64,000 nt of DNA, from positions 1,600,178 to 1,664,177 of the forward strand of contig JALCKZ010000001.1 in assembly GCA_022647615.1 (NCBI GenBank), written 5' to 3'. Shown one piece after another: positions 41,436 to 51,600 of the stretch; positions within the stretch are counted from its first letter, which is position 1, and each line of letters begins with the position of its first letter. The translations under genes and the position numbers were made by a program. Source of the stretch: Bacteroidales bacterium (GTDB lineage: Bacteria; Bacteroidota; Bacteroidia; Bacteroidales; UBA932). The notes beneath the pieces were generated by a model. The model was not told the DNA's origin and searched no databases. It saw only the letters and a list, made by a program, of their open reading frames with translations.

Positions 41436-44400
41436 TTCTTTTCCTCCTTTTCATCTGATAACACACCTTTAAGCGCTCTTCTCAATTCAGACTCATTTAC
41501 CGGTTTTGATATATATCCGTTGAACTGTCCGTCTCTTACCTGAGCTCTGCTCTTTTCTGATGTATAAGCAGTTACTGCAATTATAGGAGTTGTTTTATCT
41601 GTCTTTCTGATTGCTGCCGTTGCCTGGAATCCATCCATCTTAGGCATCTTGATATCCATTAGAACTACATTTGGTTTCTTATCAAGAGTCATCTTTAACG
41701 CCTCTTCTCCGTCGTGAGCATGAATAATCTGATACTCTTTTCTCAGTATGAAGTTCAGCAGCTGGAAGTTGTTCTGATTGTCTTCTGCAATTAGAATAAC
41801 TTTCTGTCCCTTGTTTTGAACAGTGGCGGCATTTTCCAGCTCTCCCTTTACGTTGTCGCTAGATGCTTCTGCGTAATTCTTTGGAATAATGCACCATACG
41901 GTATTTCCTTCTCCGGTTTCATTTTGCTTGTATCCGATTTCTCCGTGCAGAGATCTTACTATAGAACGTGCAATAGGCAGGTTAAGTCCCTGGCCTACAT
42001 AGGATTCATCGCTCAGATGATCAAACCTGTCAAACAGTCTTGCTCTTCTCTCGCCGGAAATTTTGTTGCCGGTATCGCTGGCATACATATAAATATTGTT
42101 TTCACGCACGTCATATCCAACTTTAATAGTACCATTTCTGGATGGTCCTATGAACGATATAGCATTGTCACACAATAGCTGAACAATGTTTTCTACTCTG
42201 GACTTGTCAGATAGTAAAATTGTATTTCCTTGTTTTGTGAAGTCAACATTAATGCTGGTACCTTGTGTTTTCTGAATTGTATCGGCCACAACTTTCTCAA
42301 AGACAGCCTCTAAGTTGAATTCTGCCATTTGAGAATATGCATTGTGAGACTCTATATCTGAGACAGATATCATCTGCTGAACCATTTGCAGCAGTTTGTC
42401 ATTATTCTCTTCTATATATTTCTGAAGTTCCTCTTTGTTGTCTGCCGGAGTAGCCTCAACCAAAAGTTCTGAAAATCCTACAAGTGCGTTAAGAGGGGTC
42501 TTAAGCTCATTGCCCATGTTGGTAATAAGCGAATTTCTCAGTTTTGTAGAATCCACATATTTCTGATACGTCTTGGAGAGCTCGTCGCCCTTTTGTTTTT
42601 GAGAATCAATGTCTGATACGACGGCATAGCATATCAGCTGATTTTCAGCCTTATCATAATTGCTAACTGAAATTGCAAGATGCAGCCAATGCAATGTCCC
42701 GTCATCATTTTTAATTCTTACATCCTTTGAGAAATCAGTTTCAGTTCCCTCCTTTGCCTGGTCCACAAACCTAAGCACGGAGGCAAGGTCTTCTTTTACC
42801 AGATGGTTAAAGCTGATATCCAGCTTAGTACCGTTCTTTATTTTCAGATTATAGAACCATGAGTCAGTACCGATGTATGCAAAGTCAGGTTTTGCCATAT
42901 CAAATTTTGCAACACCATATTTTGACGCATCCATCGCAAGCAAGAAGGAGGTATTAATTCTATCCTTCTCTGCTCTCTCCATGTATTCCTCTGTATTATT
43001 GACAATTAAAAGTACCAGGGCCTCTTTGCTTTCTACATCTGTCGGGATGAAAATTACCCTCTGATAAATATTGTTATCATTCACCTTAAATATGTAGTGC
43101 TTATCTGCAATCTCCTTATGCTTAATTTTTTGAAGCGTAGCATCTGAAACGTAAGGAGAATTAAACAGGGTGAAAGAGGAGGTCTTTTTGTAATCAGGAA
43201 TTACCTGAGATAGCTCAGCTGCAGCCTTTTGGTTATCCTCCATGAATATTCCGTCTTTATTGAAGACTGCAATTCCTATTGGGGAATTTTTGAATAAAGT
43301 GCTGTAATCCCTTAATAGCTTTTTGTATAGCTCAACGTCTTCCGATACTTTTTTGTTCCTTTTGCGTACTGCTAGGTTTATAAATGCGGCAAACAAAAGC
43401 AAAATAATCAGAAGACAGGATAAAATCCTTATTGCATATTTGGATATGAAACTTGTATGATCCTCATATAGAATATTATACTTGTTTCCTGCAATCTTTA
43501 GTCCCATCTTGCTGGCAGCTACCTTATTTATAGCCATTCTCTCCGGAGAGATATATTTGTACTCGATTGAGGTAGCCGGCGTCCCTGCAACTATTTGTTT
43601 GATAGAGGCTGCCGCTGCCGCTGCAATTTTAGATGCGCTTGTAAAAATACCTCCGACAAGAGGAGTGCTTTCATCCGCAGGTATCTCTTTAAGGATTATA
43701 ATAGGGACGTTATTTGCGTTGTAAACAGAATTGTATCCGGAAGAATTCTCTGTACTATAGGAATTTATGAGAATTGCCGCATTTTGTTTTGTGAAGTTGG
43801 ATATGGTGGAATTTATCATATCCGCATTTATCTTCTTAATGTCGGTAACAATAAAATCCATATTTCTTGCTCCAAGCTGCGTCTCAAATTTGTCCGCATT
43901 CAGGCAATCTTCAAATGTTCTTTCTGAAAAATATATTGCAGATTTTGTGTTTGGAAACAGCACTTTCAAGGCAACGATGGTTGGTTCAACAACATCCTTT
44001 CCAAAAACTCCTGTAACGTTATATCCTGCTGCATCCGCCTTCACCGTACTCTTTAAACTGTCGGGAACTGCATGTCTTGCAAGAAAATAAGAATAGTTGC
44101 TAATTGTCTCATCTGTAGGCGCACATACAACAATAGGGGTATTGCCTAGGGAGATACCGGAGGATTTTAAAACCATCCAAGCCTCCGTTCCAACTATAAC
44201 TATAGCGTCGGGACTTGCCTGCATTCTGGAAAAAGCCTCCGTAAGCTCTGTAATTCCATCTGCAAGTGTTTGTTTATGAGCAATGTCGGTATTTGTAATC
44301 CCGACAGATGCTCCAGGTATAACTTTTTTAGTGTAGTATGTTATTTTGCTGCACAACAATTGCCCCCACGCATCATCATAGCCATAGGAACTGATTATCT

Positions 44401-44497
44401 GTATGTGTTTCACAGCCTTGCCGCTTTGTGCGGAGGCGGGAAACGCCGCAGCCATTAAGACGACGGCAAAACAGATAAACCTTAAAATCTTCTTCAT
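41432..44497 (-). CDS. Hybrid sensor protein with dead kinase core and receiver domain
   Basis: A 1021-residue protein: signal peptide (1-24), ABC-type substrate-binding-like sensor (about 30-340; IQIISSYGYDDAWGQL, DAIVIVGTEAWMVL), membrane helix near 355-375, PAS-like regions, HisKA-like, HATPase-like, and a C-terminal receiver domain (about 895-1010). The phospho-accepting histidine is replaced by Asn663 (TNMGNELKTPLNALVGF). G1 is DTGNKIS and G2 is GQGLNLPIARSIV, both altered. The receiver looks functional: acidic pocket AEDN, phospho-Asp948 in VLMDIKMPKMDGF, Thr in AVTAYT and Lys in ISKPV. It is therefore likely phosphorylated in trans by a partner kinase. It lies 7 bp after the DUF1460-type gene. 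Confidence 0.9.
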   Translation of the reverse strand: MKKILRFICFAVVLMAAAFPASAQSGKAVKHIQIISSYGYDDAWGQLLCSKITYYTKKVIPGASVGITNTDIAHKQTLADGITELTEAFSRMQASPDAIVIVGTEAWMVLKSSGISLGNTPIVVCAPTDETISNYSYFLARHAVPDSLKSTVKADAAGYNVTGVFGKDVVEPTIVALKVLFPNTKSAIYFSERTFEDCLNADKFETQLGARNMDFIVTDIKKINADMINSTISNFTKQNAAILINSYSTENSSGYNSVYNANNVPIIILKEIPADESTPLVGGIFTSASKIAAAAAASIKQIVAGTPATSIEYKYISPERMAINKVAASKMGLKIAGNKYNILYEDHTSFISKYAIRILSCLLIILLLFAAFINLAVRKRNKKVSEDVELYKKLLRDYSTLFKNSPIGIAVFNKDGIFMEDNQKAAAELSQVIPDYKKTSSFTLFNSPYVSDATLQKIKHKEIADKHYIFKVNDNNIYQRVIFIPTDVESKEALVLLIVNNTEEYMERAEKDRINTSFLLAMDASKYGVAKFDMAKPDFAYIGTDSWFYNLKIKNGTKLDISFNHLVKEDLASVLRFVDQAKEGTETDFSKDVRIKNDDGTLHWLHLAISVSNYDKAENQLICYAVVSDIDSQKQKGDELSKTYQKYVDSTKLRNSLITNMGNELKTPLNALVGFSELLVEATPADNKEELQKYIEENNDKLLQMVQQMISVSDIESHNAYSQMAEFNLEAVFEKVVADTIQKTQGTSINVDFTKQGNTILLSDKSRVENIVQLLCDNAISFIGPSRNGTIKVGYDVRENNIYMYASDTGNKISGERRARLFDRFDHLSDESYVGQGLNLPIARSIVRSLHGEIGYKQNETGEGNTVWCIIPKNYAEASSDNVKGELENAATVQNKGQKVILIAEDNQNNFQLLNFILRKEYQIIHAHDGEEALKMTLDKKPNVVLMDIKMPKMDGFQATAAIRKTDKTTPIIAVTAYTSEKSRAQVRDGQFNGYISKPVNESELRRALKGVLSDEKEEKK

Positions 44498-44504
44498 ATC
44501 TTAT

Positions 44505-45539
44505 CTAATTGTTTTTGTCATTATTTGATAGGGGACGGACTACCTTTATCCCTGTGATTGATTTTCTGGACTTTACATATTCGCTTATAGTCATCTTATC
44601 AACCTCCACCTTCATGTCCGCCATTGAAGCATGTACAAATCCAACTCTTCCATTTTCTACATACGCTATTGTAACGTGAGCTATATCAAGCCCAGGAGTG
44701 CCTGACATATAGCATATTATATCTCCGCTTTTTATTTTACCAAGGCAAGCGTCAACTTTATCTTTTGGAATATAAGTTATAGGTTGCTTGTTTAATGTCT
44801 CCTCCGCTTGTGATATTCTGTCCAGATTGCTTTTTGCAAACGCGCGGTCAGCAGCAGTTGCAGTTGAATCATAAGCAGCTGCCATTTGCTTGTATCTCTT
44901 GTAGTTGCGGCTCATGAAAAATATTGGATGATTATAGACTTCCCCGCCAAGCTCCATTGTGATATCTTTCAAATTGCCGTTCTCCTCATTCTGTCTAATC
45001 CACTCTGTTGTATAGTGCAGCCTGCTTGGATAGCCGTCAACTACACCTTTTCTGTATCTGCTGGAGCGTTCAAGCATTGCAAATTCTGAGAAAGTACAGC
45101 TCTTTCCATAATTATGTGCGGCAAGCGCCAGGTTAAAACAGGTCTCAACAAAAATTATGCAGTCAGTCTGATGCAGATTTATTCTAAGTTTCTCATTATT
45201 AATATCTTTTGCATCTTCCAAGGTGCCCGCAACATAAGGGGTGCCCATTAACATGCTGGCAGCCATTATCATAAGCTGAGGTACGCTCTTGCCAGAATAT
45301 GGCTGCAGTTTCATAAGAATTTTATCTGCCAGAAATATGTCAAGAGGCGTCGTTACTGCGCATTGTTCCGTTGAAGCGGGGAGACAATTTGACTCAGGGC
45401 AAACCATAACCATTGTTGCAGAGTCCATCTGCGCACGCTGTTCCGTACTGCAAAATTGTGCTTTTATACCTGAAAAAGGCACAATGGTAATAAACATTGT
45501 TAATGCTATGCTTGCGGCATAGAGTAACCTCTTTTTCAT
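44505..45539 (-). CDS. DUF1460 amidase-like secreted protein
   Basis: A 344-residue protein with signal peptide. DUF1460 proteins have an NlpC/P60-like cysteine-peptidase fold and are predicted N-acetylmuramoyl-L-alanine amidases. LMGTPYVAGTLE, the cysteine in LHQTDCIIFVETC, the His in GLDIAHVTIAY and VGFVHASM match the family. NHPIFFMSRNY is a further conserved piece. It heads the five-gene operon, preceded by a possible promoter and followed after 7 bp by the hybrid sensor. Cell-wall turnover products may be the signal for, or a target of, the sensors, but this is inference. The catalytic site usually reads DCTTFVE, so the two Ile here are a mild deviation. Confidence 0.87.
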   Translation of the reverse strand: MKKRLLYAASIALTMFITIVPFSGIKAQFCSTEQRAQMDSATMVMVCPESNCLPASTEQCAVTTPLDIFLADKILMKLQPYSGKSVPQLMIMAASMLMGTPYVAGTLEDAKDINNEKLRINLHQTDCIIFVETCFNLALAAHNYGKSCTFSEFAMLERSSRYRKGVVDGYPSRLHYTTEWIRQNEENGNLKDITMELGGEVYNHPIFFMSRNYKRYKQMAAAYDSTATAADRAFAKSNLDRISQAEETLNKQPITYIPKDKVDACLGKIKSGDIICYMSGTPGLDIAHVTIAYVENGRVGFVHASMADMKVEVDKMTISEYVKSRKSITGIKVVRPLSNNDKNN

Positions 45540-45579
45540 AATAGATTGATTCTAAATTCTTTGATCTCCCTTAAACCGC

Positions 45580-45587
45580 CAAATTTA
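45580..45587 (-). promoter_or_regulatory. -7 element of the DUF1460/kinase operon
   Basis: On the minus strand TAAATTTG matches TAnnTTTG about 40 bp before the DUF1460 ATG. The -33 position lacks TTG. The next gene upstream (ilvE) ends in a terminator, so the operon must start here. Confidence 0.5.
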
Positions 45588-45611
45588 GCAATAATTTGTC
45601 TAAAATAAAAA

Positions 45612-45637
45612 AGAAAGCCGCTTCTCAGCGGCTTTCT
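45612..45637 (-). terminator. Terminator of ilvE
   Basis: AGAAAGCCGCT and AGCGGCTTTCT form an 11-bp stem with a TCTC loop. On the minus strand a T-rich run (TTTTTTATTTTA) follows, so it ends the ilvE transcript before the DUF1460/kinase operon. Confidence 0.9.
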
Positions 45638-45671
45638 ATTAACAATAACCCTAAAAATTTGAAAATACTAT

Positions 45672-46685
45672 TTAAAGTATTATGCACCAATTGTGCTCAT
45701 CTTTAATCTCGCCGTTTTGAATGCCTACAATATGGCTGTAAAGTTTTGTGCAAGTATCCAGGCCGCTGTAAGTGTAACGTTTGCATTCAGTTGAATCAAT
45801 CTCCGGTTTATCGTCTATAGAACTTACCGGGGTAATGACTACGGCTGTACCACACTCTCCAACCTCTTTGAATTCTGCCAGCTCCTCTGCAGGAACTCTT
45901 CTTCTTTCCACTTTCATACCCAAATCTTTTGCTGCAACTTCCAGTGACTTATTAGTTATAGAAGGAAGTATGCTGTTTGAAAGAGGTGTAACGTATGTGT
46001 TGTTCTTAATGCCAAAGAAATTTGATGAGGCAAACTCATCTATATATTTATGCTCCATAGGGTCAAGGTAAAGAACAGCCTTGTACCCGGCTTTCTTTGC
46101 TAATTGTCCTGCATGAATAGATGCAGCGTAATTTCCGCCAACTTTATAGCATCCTGTGCCATGTCCGGCTGCACGGTCATATTTTCTGGCAATGACTCCG
46201 TTTACAGGAACCAAGTTGCCGCTACCTGAATATGAGCCTACCGGAGCTACAGCAACAAATAACAGCTGCTTTTTTGCCGGTGCTATTCCTAGCTGAGAGC
46301 CAACTCCAAATAATACAGGTCTGATATAAAGAGATGCGCCGGAACCATAAGGAGGAAGATATCTCTCATTCTCCTTTACAGCCATTATGCACATATTTGT
46401 AAAATCTTCTGTGGTAGGAGCTTCCATTCCCAAATATGCGGCGGAAGATTGCATTCTCTTTGCATTCTCATCCGGACGGAAAATTCTGATTTTGCCATCT
46501 TTTCCCCTGAATGCCTTTAATCCCTCAAAGCACTCAATGCCATAATGAAGCGATGGTGCTAATCCGCTGATGCAGATGTTAATATCACTATTGATTTCTG
46601 GTTTCTTCCAAACGCCATCTTCATACATACATGTGATGTATTTATCCGTTGGCGTGTATGAAAAACTTAATTTACTCCAGTCCAT
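45672..46685 (-). CDS. ilvE: Branched-chain amino acid aminotransferase
   Basis: A 337-residue PLP enzyme of fold type IV that transfers amino groups between glutamate and the keto acids of leucine, isoleucine and valine. Family motifs include LHYGIECFEGLKAFRGKDG, YIRPVLFGVGSQLG, and GCYKVGGNYAASIHAGQLAK, where the Lys in YKVGGNY binds PLP. YIDEFASSNFFGI and ECGTAVVITPVSSI complete the active site. Length and order match the long IlvE type of Bacteroidota. The gene is alone on its transcript with a terminator behind. No promoter of the TAnnTTTG type could be found upstream. Confidence 0.96.
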   Translation of the reverse strand: MDWSKLSFSYTPTDKYITCMYEDGVWKKPEINSDINICISGLAPSLHYGIECFEGLKAFRGKDGKIRIFRPDENAKRMQSSAAYLGMEAPTTEDFTNMCIMAVKENERYLPPYGSGASLYIRPVLFGVGSQLGIAPAKKQLLFVAVAPVGSYSGSGNLVPVNGVIARKYDRAAGHGTGCYKVGGNYAASIHAGQLAKKAGYKAVLYLDPMEHKYIDEFASSNFFGIKNNTYVTPLSNSILPSITNKSLEVAAKDLGMKVERRRVPAEELAEFKEVGECGTAVVITPVSSIDDKPEIDSTECKRYTYSGLDTCTKLYSHIVGIQNGEIKDEHNWCIIL

Positions 46686-46866
46686 TCTCTTGTTATTTAA
46701 ATGATTAACTAATTTTATACTTTAATTTGAAAAGGTTTTCCTTTAAATTCATTGCGAATATAAAACCAAAAATGCCATTATCCAAATAATTTTAAATAAA
46801 ATATTCAAATTTTTTGAAAAATCGCCATTGAAATTAGGCCTGCTTAAAACTTACAGATTTAATTCA

Positions 46867-46874
46867 TATCTTTG
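46867..46874 (+). promoter_or_regulatory. -7 element for the DUF47 gene
   Basis: TATCTTTG matches TAnnTTTG, 33 bp before the ATG. The -33 region reads CTTAAAA rather than TTG. Confidence 0.5.
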
Positions 46875-46906
46875 CAAAACACAGTTAATCGTTTATAATT
46901 TTCCAT

Positions 46907-47557
46907 ATGTGGTTAAATAAATTTATTCACGTTCTCACCGGTTCCGGCAAAAAATTCTACCCCTTATTTATTGAGCAATCTGATATTGTAGAGAAATCTG
47001 CTGCGTTGCTTGTTAGCATACTAAAGGAGGATTCTTATGAGAAAAAGAAAGAGTATGCACGTGAGGTTAAGGCTCTGGAGAAACGGGGTGATGTAATGGA
47101 AACTACTATATTTGAGGCTCTTTCCAGAACTTATTCAACTCCCTTTGACAGAGAGGATGTCCAGAACCTGTGCTCCAGAATAGAGACTTTTCTGGACTAT
47201 ATTCATGATTCCGCCAAAAAAGTTGTCATATATCATCCTAAATATGTGGATAATACATGGACGGAAATTGGGGAGCTGATTTATGATGATTCCAAGTTGC
47301 TGTCGGGAATAATAAAAGACTTGTCCATTGTCCGCTCAAAGTCAAAGGATATTATGGATAAATGTGTGAAGATAAAGGATATAGAGCAGGAGGTTGACGA
47401 CCAGTATGAGTGCTATATGAGCAATTTGTTTGAGGTTGAGAAAAACGGCATTGAGCTCACAAAGTATAAAAATATAATACAGTCCCTGGAAGATACTACG
47501 GACAAAGCCAAAGAAATCGGGGACTGTATTAAAATGATTCTAGTTAAAGAGGGCTAA
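46907..47557 (+). CDS. DUF47 (PhoU-like) protein
   Basis: A 216-residue all-helical cytosolic protein of the DUF47/PhoU-related family. FYPLFIEQSDIVEKSAALLV at the N-terminus and the acidic helix pattern ALEKRGDVMETTIFEAL are typical. DUF47 genes usually lie directly before a PiT-type low-affinity phosphate transporter and modulate it. Here the next gene is on the opposite strand and is not a transporter, so the protein is orphaned from its usual partner, at least locally. One 9-mer copy (47300) is read as LSG. Confidence 0.88.
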   Translation: MWLNKFIHVLTGSGKKFYPLFIEQSDIVEKSAALLVSILKEDSYEKKKEYAREVKALEKRGDVMETTIFEALSRTYSTPFDREDVQNLCSRIETFLDYIHDSAKKVVIYHPKYVDNTWTEIGELIYDDSKLLSGIIKDLSIVRSKSKDIMDKCVKIKDIEQEVDDQYECYMSNLFEVEKNGIELTKYKNIIQSLEDTTDKAKEIGDCIKMILVKEG

Positions 47558-47582
47558 TCTCTTTTGCAGCAGATAGTTCCTT

Positions 47583-48566
47583 TTACAGCGGGAATGTCTC
47601 GCTAATAGGGAACAAACCAAATAATCCGCCGGTATGTATGAACAATACGTTTCCGTTGTGGCTGAAACTGCCGCCCGGCTGTAATTCATTCCATATACCG
47701 TACATAGCCTTCCCTGTATATACCGGGTCTAGTATAAGTCCCTCCGTACGAGCTACTCTCTTTATAAATTCCAGCTCTTCCGGACGGCTTAGCGCGTATC
47801 CTATTCCTACGTATTTATCATTGATTTCTATGTTGCTGCGTTCTAGTTTTCTCCCTGCATACTCAGGCAGCAGGCTAACAGCCTCTGAAGCAATTTTATA
47901 AGCTACATTTGTAAAGTATTCTGTATCATCGCATACGGCCATGCCCACAACTCTTTTACCAAGATTCATCAGTTCATTGGCAAGGTAAAGGCCTGCAATA
48001 GTTCCGCCGCTTCCGGTTGCAACAACTATTGTATTAAATTGAATTCCAAGTTGTTTCTCCTGCTCAACAATTTCCTTCATGCAGTTGAAATATCCCATTG
48101 TGCCAATGGCGTTTGATGCTCCCTCCGGAATTACATAAGGCTTATATCCCTGTTTCTTATACTCTTCCGCCATTTGGTTCATAATGTCATTGCGGTGGTT
48201 TCTGTACTCATCCTGGTTGCAGAATTTTACGTCTGCTCCCAACAGCCTGTCAAGAAAATAATTTCCGGTAACAGGAGGAGTCTGTGATATTCTCAACAGT
48301 ACGGCCGATTTCATTCCAAGCAATGTTGCAACTTCTACTGTAGCGCGGCAATGGTTGGATTGTATTCCGCCGCAGGTAATCAGCATATTGCACCCTTTGT
48401 CCAGCGCCTCGGCGGCTTCAAATTCCAGTTTGCGGATTTTGTTGCCGGAAAACTCGCTGCCGGTCTGGTCATCGCGTTTTACGTAGAGGTTAGCGTTAAG
48501 TTCTTTTGAGAGTCTCTCAAGTTTTTGAATTTTTGTTGGCAGATTTGCCAGATGAAGTCTTTTCAT
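47583..48566 (-). CDS. dcyD: D-cysteine desulfhydrase / ACC deaminase family enzyme
   Basis: A 327-residue PLP enzyme of fold type II. VKRDDQTGSEFSGNKIRKLE contains the PLP lysine. CGGIQSNHCRATVEVA is the substrate loop, and VVATGSGGTIAGL the phosphate-binding loop. ILDPVYTGKAMYG is also diagnostic. DcyD turns D-cysteine into pyruvate, ammonia and sulfide; ACC deaminases share the fold, and the choice between them cannot be made securely by eye. It converges with the DUF47 gene (25 bp gap) and diverges from the large amidase gene. The minus-strand -7 element at 48621-48628 fits its start. Confidence 0.85.
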   Translation of the reverse strand: MKRLHLANLPTKIQKLERLSKELNANLYVKRDDQTGSEFSGNKIRKLEFEAAEALDKGCNMLITCGGIQSNHCRATVEVATLLGMKSAVLLRISQTPPVTGNYFLDRLLGADVKFCNQDEYRNHRNDIMNQMAEEYKKQGYKPYVIPEGASNAIGTMGYFNCMKEIVEQEKQLGIQFNTIVVATGSGGTIAGLYLANELMNLGKRVVGMAVCDDTEYFTNVAYKIASEAVSLLPEYAGRKLERSNIEINDKYVGIGYALSRPEELEFIKRVARTEGLILDPVYTGKAMYGIWNELQPGGSFSHNGNVLFIHTGGLFGLFPISETFPL

Positions 48567-48620
48567 TTTAGTATCTAGTTTACATTGTCAATCCCGGCCT
48601 GCAAGGTCTGGATTCGGTAG

Positions 48621-48649
48621 CAAATTTAATATGAGTTTTAGTAACTTTG
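48621..48649. promoter_or_regulatory. Divergent promoters of dcyD and the amidase gene
   Basis: Minus strand TAAATTTG (48621-48628) faces dcyD, with a TTG 21 bp upstream. Plus strand TAACTTTG (48642-48649) faces the amidase gene, 47 bp before its ATG. Each lies within the other's -33 zone, so the two polymerases should compete. Confidence 0.6.
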
Positions 48650-48695
48650 CAACAATTATCCAGAAACCTTTCAAAAAGAGAAATAATTATTAACC

Positions 48696-51600
48696 ATGAT
48701 AAAAAATAAGTTATTGTCCGGGGCCGCAGCTCTTCTGTTTGTTGCAGCAAGTATTTGTCCACAAGGGATTTACGCTCAGGAGGAAATTCCGGGACAGCCG
48801 GTTCTAAACGGAAAGAATTATACGAAAATCACGGATGTCAGCGGATTTGCCCAGGCAGGGCAGGCTGTAAAGGCCTTTCTATTACCTACTTCCGGCATAA
48901 GAGTTCCCATCAAGGTTGAGACTGCTTACACTTTTGCGGATAATGATTCTTTGTATGTTGTCTTCAACCGCAATTTTGCAGATTATCCAATCAGGCCCGC
49001 GACAGTTGAGCAAGTATACTCTATCGTGAGCCAAAATATTCCTTCCCAGTTTAGCGGAAAGAAACTTGCAATCTTTGCAAATGGCTCTAAAATAGAGGAT
49101 TTGGTGCCTCCTTTTTTTAATCAGGAGAATAAATTTCTCAAACTTCAGAGAGAAGCTGAGGAGCTTCAGCAAGAGGGAAAACTGGAGGCCAGAGGTGATA
49201 AGGCTGAGGCAAAAAAGAGGAGCGCAAGAGAGAAGGATAAGAGTTTTGTCCCACCTTTAAAGTATGAGACTACGCGTCCTTATCAAATCTATAATGGTTT
49301 GCAGGATAGGCATATAGCAGTCTCCAACAGTCACGGCTGGTATTATGAAAATACTCTCGACAGATGGGAATGGCAAAGGGCAAGACTCTTTGAGACTGTT
49401 GAGGATATGTATACTCAAAGTTATGTGATTCCTTTCCTTGTGCCGATGCTTGAGAATGCGGGAGCCGTTGTGATGATGCCAAAGGAGAGAGATTATAATA
49501 AGAATGAGATTATAGTTGATAATGACACTAATACGGATGGATTCTCCATGTCTAACGGGGAATTCTCCTGGCAAAAGGGTGATTCTCTTGGATTTGCAAA
49601 TCCAAAGAAGTCTTATGTATTTAAGGAGAATCCATTTAAAATGGGTTCTTATGTTCAGGTTCAGGGACTTATGAAATCTGCAAAACCGTCGGAGGAGAGC
49701 CAGATAGAGAAAAATGAGAGCAAGGTTAAGTGGCTGCCAAATATTCCTGAAGATGGAAATTATGCGGTTTATATATCATATCACTCTCTGCCTGAGAGTA
49801 CTAAGAGCGCAGGTTACACTGTTAAATATAGCGGCGGCGCTGCAAAGTTCCGCGTTAATCAGCAGATGGGCGGAGGAATATGGGTCTATCTTGGAACATT
49901 TTATTTTAAGAAGGGAGCCTCTGATGAGGGTGTTTATTTGACAAATGTTAATAGCTTGGATAAGGGAATTGTGACAGCAGATGCAGTAAAGTTTGGCGGC
50001 GGCTGGGGCAACATTGCGCGTGGAAAAGGAGATGGGTTTACAAGCGGAATGCCTAGGTTTGAAGAGGGTGCAAGATATTGGCTGCAATGGAGCGGCTTCC
50101 CTGATACAGTTTACTCATATTCACATAATTACAATGATTATAATGATGATTATGTAAGCCGCGGAAAGTGGGCTAACAGATTGGCCGGAGGTTCTTCTAC
50201 TCTTCCAAATTGGGGATACGGCGGAGAGAAAATTCCGTTGGATTTATCTTTTGCATTGCATACTGATGCCGGAACATTTTTGGATGATTCTATTGTAGGT
50301 ACGCTCTCTATTTATACGCGTAATTGCAATGACTTTGGAGGAGGAATAAAATATCCTAACGGAGAGGATAGAATATGGGGAAGGAATCTTGCGGATATGG
50401 TTCAGACACAGGTTGTTAGCGATGTTTCAAATAAGTACGGATTCCCTTGGACAAGAAGAGGTTTGTGGGATCGCTCTTACTCTGAGAGCAGAACTCCTCA
50501 GATGCCGGGAATGCTTCTGGAATTTTTGTCTCATGAAAATTTTGCGGATATGAAATTTGGCCTTGACCCGGCATTCAGATTCACTGCGGCAAGAGGAATG
50601 TATAAGGGAATTCTTAAGTTCCTTGCATTTAAGAATAATGTACCGTATGTTGTTGAGCCGCTGCCTGTTAATGATGTCAGAGTCACGGTTGACAACGGAG
50701 ACTCTTCTGATAATTCTACAATTCAGCAGGGGAGACATAAGAGGAAATCATCTGCTAACAAGAGAAAAAGCAGAAGAAATAAGAATGTGACTACTGCAAC
50801 TGTTCAGAGAGTTTATGATGTAATTGACCAGAATAAAAATGTATATGCTCAGCTTGACTGGTCTGCTGTAGAAGACCCTGAGGAGTCAACGGCAAGACCT
50901 GATAAGTATTTGATTTATACTGCGATAGATGATAACGGATTTGACGGCGGAACTGTTGTTGATGATACAACTTACAGAGTTGAGCTGCAGAAAGGCAAAG
51001 TTTACAGGTTTAAAATTTGCGCCCTTAATGAGGGAGGAAAAAGTTTCCCTTCTGAAGTTGTCGCAGTTGGAATTGCCAGCGGAAATTCTAGCAAAGGAAA
51101 AGTTGCGCTTATTGTAAATGCCTTTGACAGAGTGGGTTCTCCAAGATGGCTGCAGAGCAAGGATTCTACTCTTGCAGGATTCCAGGATGAATATGATCAT
51201 GGAGTTCCATACGTCCAGGATGCCGGATTTATTGGCAGCATGTATGAGTTCAGAAGGAGCGTTCCTTGGACTGATGATGATGCTCCCGGCTTTGGAGCTT
51301 GCCACGGGGATTATGCAAAGATGGTGATTGCAGGAAATACTTTTGATTACTCTTACGACCATGGAATTGCCTTTATGCAAAAGGGTTACAGCTTTGTCTC
51401 TTCTACCCGCAGCGCGGTTGAACATGGAAAGACAGTGTTGAAGGATTATAACATTTGCGATATGATTATGGGCAAAGAGGCGCAGAGCAATGACGGCGGA
51501 AAGATGAAGGCCATTAACTATACAGTTTATACTCCTGCTATGAGACAGGTAATTACAGAATTCTGCGGAGACGGTAGAAAACTTTTACTGTCGGGAGCTT

